Source: Fibrobacterota bacterium (GTDB lineage: Bacteria > Fibrobacterota > Fibrobacteria > UBA5070). From it: 64,000 bases of DNA. The notes below the pieces were generated by a model that ran no database searches, was not told the DNA's origin, and saw nothing but the letters and a program-made list of their open reading frames with translations. The position numbers and the translations under genes were made by a program. The stretch spans positions 1 to 64,000 of the forward strand of contig JADKBN010000010.1 of the NCBI GenBank assembly GCA_016715065.1, in the 5' to 3' direction. Numbering within the stretch: the stretch's first letter is position 1; the number at the start of each line of letters is the position of its first letter. Shown here piece by piece: positions 1-7,342 of this stretch.

Positions 1-1375
1 AATCAAATTCCCTCTTCTATTGGGAGAGCCTCTGCCCAACGTGGGGCGTTCTTCGATTCCTCTGACCAAATCCTTGTCGCTGCCAACTGGTGTTACCCGT
101 CTCATTGTATCTCCACTTCCAAACCGTGGACCGTCAGTTCCAACGTTCGCGCCATGTCGACGACCAACATCTGCCATGGACTGATTATCAGATGCCCTCC
201 CGGAATAATACGGTTGATTTTGGGAGTTGAATAGAACATAATTCCAGTCTAGGCCATAAGGGTCTGTAATCGTGTTTGGCGATTTGGTGTATACGTAAAG
301 ATTGTAAACATGACTACCTAGGCGGATCGGATCTTGGCTAATATACCCGCCCGCCTCCGGATCGAAGTACCGGAAGCGGTTGTAGTAGAGGCCGGTCACG
401 GCGTCTTCGTACTGGCCGGGGTAGCGGAAGGGGCAGAGGCCACGCTCGCCTTCCACCATACGTGGTTGGCCGTAAATATCGAGGTCGAGGGACCATGTCT
501 GGTCGCCCGCGTCGTTGAACATGGCCAACGGCGTGCTGATGGTCGCAGACAATGCTCTCGCGGCGCTCGCCTTGAGGCGGCCAGTGGCGCAAAGAATCAG
601 GCTCGAAGAGCCAGGTGATGGGGCATTGTTCGCGCGGTCGCGGAGGTGGGCCTTGTGGCGACAAGGGCGAAAGGGTCTTGTCGCGCAGGAGCTGGAGCAC
701 TTCCGCGAGGCGGGCGTCCATCTCGTAGGCCGGAGGGGGCTCCACATCCAGAGCAATTCCTGTCTCTTCTTGCCACTCGTGCAGGGGGAGGTTCCCGTCC
801 CACACCCATCGCGTGGTACGGCCCGCAAAGGTCTTGGCCACGCGGCGCCCCAATGGGTCATACAAAAATTCCACCGATTGGCCATCGGGGCGGACCAAGC
901 GGGACAAGTGGCCTGCGGCATTCCATTCATACAGCCAGATTTTGTCGGCGTTGGGGCCTGACCCCAGGCCTGTTCCGGATCCCAAGACCATGGTGGGTTC
1001 TGGGGAGTGGGGAGGCGTGATGGTCTTCTTGACCAGGTTGCCTTCTGCGTCGTATTCGTAACGCGTCAGACCTTGGGTGCTGGTGGATTCCATTAGCTGG
1101 CCGGAAGGGCCGTATTTACGGTCTAAGCGTTCCGGGGTGCGGAAGAGATTCCCCAGCACGTCCGGGGCGCGCCAGAGCTTGTGGAAGTCGTTGTACGTGG
1201 CCCCAGACAAATTCCCGAATGCGTCGTGCTCGAATTCCACCGGGCCGTAGGCGGAATCCACGATCTTTTTCAGGCGGTCGTCCACTTCCCAGGTGTATTC
1301 GCGGTTGCGTTCTTTGTCCTTGCGGCCGAACGAATGCTTGAGAGGACGTCCGTGCTGGTCACGCTCCCAGCGCAT
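1..1375 (-). pseudogene. Displaced (orphan) Rhs module A: Rhs core end plus GIY-YIG-like tip, frameshifted
   Basis: The first ~270 codons match the end of the Rhs core of the intact gene at 7329-11564 almost residue for residue. Relative to that copy there are three single-base losses near 575-595 and a two-base loss near 531-541, which shifts the frame, so the module cannot make one continuous protein as given. After the shift the correct frame resumes through the YISQDPIRL core end (about 320-355) into a different tip that runs off the window. The tip shows NQPYYSGRAS, a basic GRRHG, and RGIEER, an arrangement reminiscent of GIY-YIG nuclease toxin tips (inference). Unlike the other displaced modules it has an ATG at 1375 with GGTGGAGG a few bases upstream, so expression as a separate orphan toxin would have been possible. 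Confidence 0.75.
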
Positions 1376-1381
1376 TTCAGT

Positions 1382-1462
1382 TCCTCCACCTCAGGTGGGT
1401 CGAATGCCCGTATGGGGTGGAAGAGTGTTCAGGGATTTCAAAGAGAGGATGGTGGAAGCTTG
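1382..1462 (-). repeat. Rhs-module boundary repeat, copy 1
   Basis: About 80 bp repeated at 3627-3712 and 4824-4910, always directly 5' of a displaced Rhs core. On the minus strand it ends in CCACCTGAGGTGGAGG: a 6-bp-arm hairpin whose 3' arm contains the GGTGG next to a ribosome-binding-site-like GGAGG. The distal part carries the shared TTTCAAAGAGAGGA motif (plus strand). Confidence 0.75.
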
Positions 1463-1497
1463 ATCAATTGGGGGTAGCGAGTGTGACGGGTGTGGCG

Positions 1498-2109
1498 CTA
1501 CTTTGAAAAGTTTTGGTATCCGTAATCGCTTGGAGAGCCAATTCCGGCCATCATCTTGTAATATGACATATAGCTGGGATTAGGGTCGAATCCGAGAATT
1601 AATTCTAGATCAGGGTGAACGACTTTTTTCGCTTCTTTGCAAAGAAGTAGTCGCTCATTTAAAAATGGCCAACTTTGCATAGCAATGTCTTCGTATTGAC
1701 AATAATCAGCCCATTTTTCTTTGTCTATCTTGCAAATTTCCTTTTGTGAAAAAGTGGTTAATGTTCGATCTCTTTCTAAAAGGAGAAGGTGCTTGCTTTT
1801 TCCGGGTAAATTGATGGAGATTTCCATTGGGGTGTTTTTCCAGAGTACCTCCGTTCGACCCAAGCTGTCTGAAGTTAGCCAGCGGGTCGGAGTTGGCGGT
1901 GCAGGAGGCAGTTTTTCTGGACAATCTTTTTGTACTTTTGAATATTTAAATACGTTCTTTGCAAGAATCACGCTGCAGAACAAAAATTTTGGGATTTCTT
2001 GGGTTGGCAAGTAAAATGCTACATGTAGTTTGGACATCATTCGGCAGTAAATTGGCGATCCGTCTCGTAAAAATAAGGTGAATGGTTGGTCGTCTTTCCA
2101 TCGAATCAT
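1498..2109 (-). CDS. Putative immunity protein for Rhs tip B (unrecognised family)
   Basis: A 203-residue protein that I do not recognise. It starts at ATG 2109, one base after the TAA stop of Rhs tip B (2111-2113), the usual toxin-immunity order with likely translational coupling; a longer reading from 2205 would run inside the Rhs tip and is less likely. There is no signal peptide or obvious membrane segment, so a cytoplasmic protein is expected. Base composition is AT-richer than the adjoining Rhs core, as for the other tip and immunity genes here, suggesting that module ends were acquired separately from the core. Function as the inhibitor of tip B is inferred only from position. Confidence 0.6.
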   Translation of the reverse strand: MIRWKDDQPFTLFLRDGSPIYCRMMSKLHVAFYLPTQEIPKFLFCSVILAKNVFKYSKVQKDCPEKLPPAPPTPTRWLTSDSLGRTEVLWKNTPMEISINLPGKSKHLLLLERDRTLTTFSQKEICKIDKEKWADYCQYEDIAMQSWPFLNERLLLCKEAKKVVHPDLELILGFDPNPSYMSYYKMMAGIGSPSDYGYQNFSK

Positions 2110-2110
2110 A

Positions 2111-3618
2111 TTAGCTCCCACCACATTTCTTTTTGCGTTTTTTAGGTCGGTTGTGCTCTTCCGCGGCGTTTCTGTAGCGATCGCGCTTCTTATTTCGTGG
2201 TCCAACAGGGTTCTGTCCGTTCGCTACATTATCTCGTCCACGCTTCTTTACGGAGTGCTCATAGTAGTGCTGCTCCAAGCCTCGAGCCGTATCTTTTCCT
2301 TTAACTCCTTCTCCAGAATATCTTACCACTGGTTTTTCTGAAAACTGATCATAATTTCCGCTATACCTTCGATCTACAATTTGTTCTGGCGTTAGGCCGA
2401 GACTTGTTGGTGCACTTGCGTACCCACTATAATCTTTGCCGTTCTTTTTGCCTGTATACGTGACATGCGTTCTCCCCTTTCCGCTCCGAAGTCCTAATGG
2501 ATCAAATTGCCAACCGGGATCCCCAACATACCCATACAGCGTGGGGTTTCCGCCCTCCAGGCGGATCGGATCCTGACTAATATACCCGCCCGCTTCGGGG
2601 TCGAAGTACCGGAAGCAGTTGTAGTAGAGGCCGGTCTCGGCGTCTTCGTATTGGCCGGGGTAGCGGAAGGGGCATAGCGTGCGCTCGCCTTCCACCATGC
2701 GTGGTTGGCCGTAAATATCGAGGTCCAATGACCAAGTCTGTTCGCCCGAGTCGTTGAACATCGCCAACGGCGTGCCCAAATGGTCACAGACAATGCTCTC
2801 GCGACGCTCGCCTTGCAGGCGGGCCAGTGGCGCAAAAGAATCAGGCTCGAAGAGCCAGGTGATGGGGCATTGTTCGCTCGGTCGCGGAGGTGGGCCTTGC
2901 GGCGACAAAGGCGAGAGGGTCTTGTCGCGCAGAAGCTGGAGCACTTCCGCGAGGCGGGCGTCCATCTCGTAGGCCGGAGGCGGCTCCACATCCAGGATGA
3001 TTCCAGTCTCTTCCTGTGCCACTCATGCAGCGGCAGGTTGCCGTCCCAGACCCAACGCGTGGTACGGCCCGCGAAGGTCTTGGCGACACGGCGCCCCAGG
3101 GCGTCGTAGGCGAAGTCCACACTTTGGCCATCGGGACGGACCACGCGAGACAAGTGGCCCGAAGCGTTCCATTCGTAGAGCCAGATTTTGTCGGCGTTGG
3201 GTCCCGATCCCAGGCCGGTTCCGGATCCCAAGACCATGGTGGGTTCGGGGGAATGGGGAGGCGTGATGGTCTTCTTGACCAGGTTCCCTTCGGCGTCGTA
3301 TTCGTAACGCCTCAGGCCTTGAGTGCTGGTGGATTCCAACAACTGCCCCGAGGGGCCGTATTTGCGGTCGAGGCGTTCGGGGGTGCGGAAGAGGTTGCCC
3401 AGCACGTCCGGGGCGCGCCAGAGTTTGTGGAAGTCTGTGTAGGTGGCGCCGGATAGGTTCCCGAATGCGTCGTGCTCGAATTCCACCGGGCCGTAGGCGG
3501 AGTCCACGATTTTCTTCAGGCGGTCATCCACCGCCCAGGTGTATTCGCGGTTGCGTTCTTTGTCCTTGCGGCCGAACGAATGCTTGAGCGGCCGTCCGTG
3601 CTGGTCGCGTTTCCGGTG
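2111..3618 (-). pseudogene. Displaced Rhs module B: core end plus intact GIY-YIG-like toxin tip, one frameshift
   Basis: The module starts at the same core position as modules A and C (the DQHGRPLKHSF stretch) and follows the intact Rhs closely. Near 3005-3020 it has two extra bases relative to the intact copy, which splits it into two frames; the DNA around the module start has ATC rather than ATG. The tip after the core end (DPGWQFDPLGLRSG, about 2510) is uninterrupted for roughly 135 residues: THVTYTGKKNGKDYSGYAS, later VDRRYSGN, ARGLEQHYYEHS, GQNPVGPRNKKRDRYRNA, and a basic KKRKKKCGGS end. Tyr/Gly near the front, basic residues in the middle, and a Glu in GLEQ followed by NP..P.N fit GIY-YIG-type Rhs toxins (family inference). 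The likely immunity gene starts one base after the stop. Confidence 0.75.
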
Positions 3619-3626
3619 GATTGTTG

Positions 3627-3712
3627 CTCCTCCACCTCAGATGGGTCAAATGCCCGGGTGAGGTGGAGGAGAGCTCAAGGATTTCAAAGAGAGGAAAGAG
3701 GAAGCTAGCTCA
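3627..3712 (-). repeat. Rhs-module boundary repeat, copy 2
   Basis: Second copy of the boundary sequence, just upstream (minus strand) of module B. It keeps the CTCCTCCACCTCAGATGGG part, here with one mismatch in the hairpin arm, and ATTTCAAAGAGAGGAAAGAG. It shares GAAGCTAGCTCA with copy 3, so copies 2 and 3 are closest to each other. Confidence 0.75.
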
Positions 3713-3781
3713 TTTGCGAGGGGGCGAGCATGAAGGGAAGGTCGATCAAAAGATGTAGCCCCAATTTTTTTGCGGCGTTTT

Positions 3782-4251
3782 CTATTGTCCTGGTGAAACA
3801 ACCTTACACATGCCGGTATTTACATCGAACTCCGAGATCGCTCCGTCTTCTGATCGGATCACGAGTATATCTAGTCGAACATCAATGATTTTTTTGAATG
3901 GACTGCTGGAACAGAAGAATGCCAGCCACTTTAAGTCATGCGTTTGAGAATCTTTAAGTAAGACATAGCCTTCTCCTTCGGATGATCCTGGGCCAACAAA
4001 TATTTCAAAAATTGAATCAGAATGTGTATCGTAAATATCTAGTGAGGTGAAAGTTTATTGGCATACTTAATGCATGATTCAATTGTTGTATCAGCAATGC
4101 TACATATTTGGTAGTCTGGATCGGCTCTAAAATCTACCTCAAGCAGCAGAACGCTGCCATCTTGGCATGTAATTGAGTCCAGGTCGAACCATGCCTTTTT
4201 CTTTAATAGCGCGTGAATATGGATGTTACTTATACCTTGATATAGATTCAT
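3782..4251 (-). pseudogene. Broken duplicate of the small orphan immunity-like gene at 4940-5410
   Basis: The region reads as the same protein as the gene at 4940-5410 (shared IHALLK, IADTTIESCIK, FVGPG, LKDSQTHDLKWLAFF). One base is missing near 4040 relative to the other copy, so translation from ATG 4251 (good AAAGGA upstream) ends after about 70 residues; the remaining half is still readable in another frame to TAG at 3782. The pair, together with the boundary repeat next to each copy, shows a segmental duplication of roughly 600 bp within the Rhs array. An immunity role is inferred from location only. Confidence 0.75.
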
Positions 4252-4486
4252 TTTTTCCTTTGTATGGTTTTGGCGTGGGTTGTTTTTTAATCCCGTTCTC
4301 GTTACCGGGGCGCCACTTTCTCTGTTTCTCCTTTCATCAAACTTCTGGGCCCAGGTTGATGGGTTGCTGCAATGGCCAATACATCAGGAGCGCGATTGAT
4401 ATCGTTTGCCTTCTAGCCGTTCAAATATGCTCGTCCACCGGACCCCCTGCCGGATTCTGCTGTGGATTCTTACCGGTGCTACACCT

Positions 4487-4820
4487 CCTCCTCGTATTTG
4501 TAACACGTCAGACTTTGGGCGCTGGTGGATTCCAACAACTGGCCGGAGGGGCAGTATTTGCGGTCGGCACGTTCGGGGGTGCGGAAGAAATTTCCCAACT
4601 ACGTCTGGGGCTCGCCGGAGTTTGTGGAAGCCGATGTAGGTGGCCCCCGATAGTTTCTCGAACTTGTCATGCTCGAATTTCACCGGGCGGTAACGCGGAG
4701 TTCACAATCTTTTTGAGGCGGTCGTCCACTCCCAAGTGTACTCGCGGGTGCGCTCACGGTCCTTGCGGCTAAAGGAATGCTTGAGGGGGCGTCCATGCTG
4801 GTCGCGCTCCCAGCGGATAA
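4487..4820 (-). pseudogene. Decayed Rhs core relic (module C), tip lost
   Basis: About 330 bp still align with the Rhs core segment that begins modules A and B (recognisable pieces FEHDKFEKLSGATY, FHKLRRAPDV), but with several frameshifts and a truncated end at about 4487, where the core match stops. No tip domain follows; the next recognisable gene is the broken immunity-like copy at 3782-4251. The region 4252-4486 holds nothing I can assign. This is an old displaced module in decay. Confidence 0.7.
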
Positions 4821-4823
4821 TTA

Positions 4824-4910
4824 CTCCTCCACCTCAGGTGGGCCCAATGTCCGGGTGGGGTGGAAAAGTTTTCAGGGATTTCAAAGAGAGGAAAGAGGAA
4901 GCTAGCTCAA
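4824..4910 (-). repeat. Rhs-module boundary repeat, copy 3
   Basis: Third copy, directly upstream (minus strand) of core relic C, with the perfect CCACCTCAGGTGG hairpin and TTTCAAAGAGAGGA. A further partial copy (GCAGGGTTTTCAAAGAGAGG) lies at 5445-5464 next to the 36 bp palindrome. Confidence 0.75.
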
Positions 4911-4939
4911 TCAATAAGCCCCATTTTTTGCTGCGTTTT

Positions 4940-5410
4940 CTAATGTCCTGTTGAAATAAGCATAGACATGCCGGTATTTACATCGAACTCCGTGATCGCC
5001 CCGTCTTCTGATTGGATCACGAGTTTATCTAATCGAACCTCGAGGATTTTTTTGAATGGACTGCTGGAGCAGAAGAATGCCAGCCACTTTAAATCATGAG
5101 TTTGAGAATCTTTAAGTAAGACATAGCCTTCTTCTTCGAATGTGCCTGGGCCAACAAATATTTCGACAATTGAATCGGAATATGTATCGTAAATATCTAT
5201 TGGGGTGAATGAATCATTTGAGTGTTTTATGCATGATTCAATTGTGGTATCTGCAATGCTGCGTATTTGATGGTTTGGTTCGGCTCCAAAATCAACATAC
5301 AGCAGAAGAACTCTGCCATCTTGAAACGTAATGGAGTCCAGGTCAATCCAAGTCTCATTTTTCAATAATGCGTGAATATGGGTGTTGCTTATGCCTTGAT
5401 GTAGAATCAT
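4940..5410 (-). CDS. Small orphan protein, immunity-like, unrecognised
   Basis: A 156-residue acidic protein that I do not recognise, intact relative to the broken copy at 3782-4251. The ATG at 5410 is preferred over an upstream one at 5485 because homology with the duplicate begins at MILHQGISN and because the upstream start falls inside a palindrome; the ribosome-binding site is weak. No signal peptide or membrane segment. Low GC compared with the Rhs core. It sits between a toxin-remnant gene set and a boundary repeat, which suggests an orphan immunity gene kept after loss of its toxin (inference). Confidence 0.5.
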   Translation of the reverse strand: MILHQGISNTHIHALLKNETWIDLDSITFQDGRVLLLYVDFGAEPNHQIRSIADTTIESCIKHSNDSFTPIDIYDTYSDSIVEIFVGPGTFEEEGYVLLKDSQTHDLKWLAFFCSSSPFKKILEVRLDKLVIQSEDGAITEFDVNTGMSMLISTGH

Positions 5411-5467
5411 TTTTTTCTTTGCATGGTTTGGGCTGGAGAAGTACGCAGGGTTTTCAAAGAGAGGCTG

Positions 5468-5503
5468 TTTCAGATTACATTTCAATTGAAATGTAATCTG
5501 AAA
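5468..5503. repeat. Perfect 36 bp palindrome
   Basis: The arms TTTCAGATTACATTTCAA and TTGAAATGTAATCTGAAA are exact reverse complements with no spacer. It begins four bases after the stop of the minus-strand gene at 5507-6598. It could act as a transcription terminator or barrier but has no following T-run on either strand. A recombination junction is the alternative. Confidence 0.85.
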
Positions 5504-5506
5504 TGA

Positions 5507-6598
5507 TCAATTTTCTGATGCAAGCTTGCGGATGTTTTTAGCTAAATTCGTGCATTCGCGATCGCACCAGAAAACATATGCGACATTCGGGTGCTTTTTT
5601 TTGACCAATTCAAGTACGTGATCGCAGAATCTGTTCATTTCTTCACTAAATTCAGCATCTGTTGTTTTCCAATTTGACTCTAAAAACTGCAGATGCTTTT
5701 TGAGCGCAGAAGAACTGGTTTCGAAATCCTCAAGCTCATAAAATTCTTCTTCTTGAAGATCGAATAGGGTGACGATCTCTTCGTCTGTAAGTTTACTGAC
5801 TCCTACCAGCGACTGACTTGTCACACTTGTAGAAAGGCTGGAAAATTTTGATATAACGTCATAAAAAATGCCAATTCCGGTAGTGTTTTTTATCGGGAAC
5901 GCTTTGATGGTGAAGGAAGTGAGTTCTTTTGAAAGCTTTTCCATAACCTGAATTAAGGATGCTTCCTTGCTTAGATTTTTCGGAGATTGATAGACAATCC
6001 GACTGTCGTTTTGTAAAACCGTTTTTAGAACGTTTGATTTGTCGTAAATGAAAGTGTATTCCACAGGGTCTGTGGGCCTCAGGTGTTCGCCTAGAAATCG
6101 CGTTTCAACTATTTTTCTACAAATACTTTCGGTAAATATGTAGTTGAACTCATCGATGGCTTCGTTGTTTCTATAAAATACAAACCCTTGAGAGGGGATC
6201 CCGGCTGGCGTTGAAATAAAAATGGTCCCACCCGTAATGGTGCGTTGTTCTAGGTTTGCGTAGATGGTAATCCAGCTTGAATCATCTAGATATTTTATCA
6301 TGCCTCCGTAATCCGCAATTCCTGAATCGTTGATGGATTTGAAGTTGGTCGGCCTTCCTTTTTCGTCTAATTGCGCCATTTCGTAGTTTTTTTTGATTTC
6401 AGGGGGGGCTGGTAATGGTCCAGAATTCGCGTAATCGGGAATGAAAAACTGGCTTAGCGGAAGCAATCCAAAATAGAAATTACTGCCATAATCGATCCTA
6501 GTAAAGTCGGTGCTGCTAATCTTTTCAATCAGCGAAGTGTCGCTGCTATATTTGCTGAAAATTTGTTGAGCGTCGCTGAGACTTATTTGCCCTTGCAC
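5507..6598 (-). CDS. Unrecognised 363-residue protein, candidate immunity gene of a lost Rhs tip
   Basis: The start is a GTG at 6598, overlapping by 16 bases the end of a short reading frame (6583-6732), so the two are probably translated together. The protein has no signal peptide, no clear membrane segment and no motif I recognise; it is mixed alpha/beta with an acidic stretch (EEEFYELEDFE, about residue 285) and a Cys-containing end (FWCDRECTNL). AT-rich composition matches the other accessory genes of this locus. Position downstream of a possible toxin-tail remnant suggests an immunity protein, but at 363 residues it is long for that role and another function is possible. Confidence 0.5.
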   Translation of the reverse strand: MQGQISLSDAQQIFSKYSSDTSLIEKISSTDFTRIDYGSNFYFGLLPLSQFFIPDYANSGPLPAPPEIKKNYEMAQLDEKGRPTNFKSINDSGIADYGGMIKYLDDSSWITIYANLEQRTITGGTIFISTPAGIPSQGFVFYRNNEAIDEFNYIFTESICRKIVETRFLGEHLRPTDPVEYTFIYDKSNVLKTVLQNDSRIVYQSPKNLSKEASLIQVMEKLSKELTSFTIKAFPIKNTTGIGIFYDVISKFSSLSTSVTSQSLVGVSKLTDEEIVTLFDLQEEEFYELEDFETSSSALKKHLQFLESNWKTTDAEFSEEMNRFCDHVLELVKKKHPNVAYVFWCDRECTNLAKNIRKLASEN

Positions 6599-6732
6599 TT
6601 GGATTTCCCCTTTTTCTTTGCTTTGGCAGCATTCTGTCGTGCTGTCGTTAAGTAACGGGTGTCGCCATTTAGCATTTCTTGACGAATAGCTGCAAGTTCT
6701 CTTCGGATCTCATCGCCGTTGTTGCAGGCCAT
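6583..6732 (-). CDS. Short lysine-rich frame, possible remnant of an Rhs tip
   Basis: A 49-codon frame from ATG 6732 to TAA 6583. It ends in KAKKKGKSKCKGK, resembling the basic Cys-containing ends of the two complete Rhs tips here (KKRKKKCGGS and PKKRGKCGAS). It overlaps the following gene by 16 bases and starts 53 bases after the end of the immunity-like gene at 6785-7342. Either a small protein or the last piece of a tip whose front was deleted; coding status is uncertain. Confidence 0.35.
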   Translation of the reverse strand: MACNNGDEIRRELAAIRQEMLNGDTRYLTTARQNAAKAKKKGKSKCKGK

Positions 6733-6784
6733 GATTCTTCTGCGAACTTCGCTACTTGCTGCAAAAATCCCGATGAATCATTTT

Positions 6785-7342
6785 CTAATCTCCGACCTCT
6801 TCGCTGCAATCTGGATTCTTCTTTTCTTCAAGAAACCTTTCAAAGTTGCTCTGGATTCCAAAATACTCAGGCTCTGGTAGTTGGCCTCGCTCAAAAAATA
6901 ATTTCGCCACGTATAACGCAGTATGAAAATCATATGAGGGGGGAATTGGGAATAATGAATTTGCCGTTAATTTCTCTTTGGGCATTTTTTGCTGCAAATA
7001 TTTGCTTCGAATTAAAAAAATAATTTCGGCGATTCGCCCATGAATGCAAGCTCGGCACGCTGGAATAAATGAAACTAGGCCATTTAATTGGTCTATTGAT
7101 GCTTTATCGTTTCGAAGAATCATTTCAAGTGCAAATGTTCGTAAGTCATGCGGAATAAATTCCACTAACTCGGAGATTTTTGACGCGTTGTCGAGGTGAA
7201 TAGCAAGAAATCGACGAAGGGCAGCACTTTTAAGATTGTCATTCCATTCATAACGCTGATCATCAATGGATGACAATATTTCCCCCGCTAAGACTTTCGG
7301 ATCAGATTCGAATTGAAAGCTCAGGCTATCAAGATGCTCCAC
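6785..7342 (-). CDS. Putative immunity protein of the intact Rhs toxin
   Basis: Directly downstream of the intact Rhs gene. I prefer GTG 7342, which has CGAGG five bases upstream and overlaps the Rhs stop by 14 bases (185 residues); a longer version from 7432 would overlap the tip by about 100 bases. The protein looks helical, soluble and leaderless, with no recognised domain. Overlap with the toxin end is the standard layout of an Rhs immunity gene, which needs co-expression to protect the producer. The assignment rests on position; the family is unknown to me. Confidence 0.6.
   Translation of the reverse strand: MEHLDSLSFQFESDPKVLAGEILSSIDDQRYEWNDNLKSAALRRFLAIHLDNASKISELVEFIPHDLRTFALEMILRNDKASIDQLNGLVSFIPACRACIHGRIAEIIFLIRSKYLQQKMPKEKLTANSLFPIPPSYDFHTALYVAKLFFERGQLPEPEYFGIQSNFERFLEEKKNPDCSEEVGD

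Noticed and set aside
1382..4910. CRISPR-like repeat array
   Set aside because: Three copies over 3.5 kb separated by genes, with no regular spacers.
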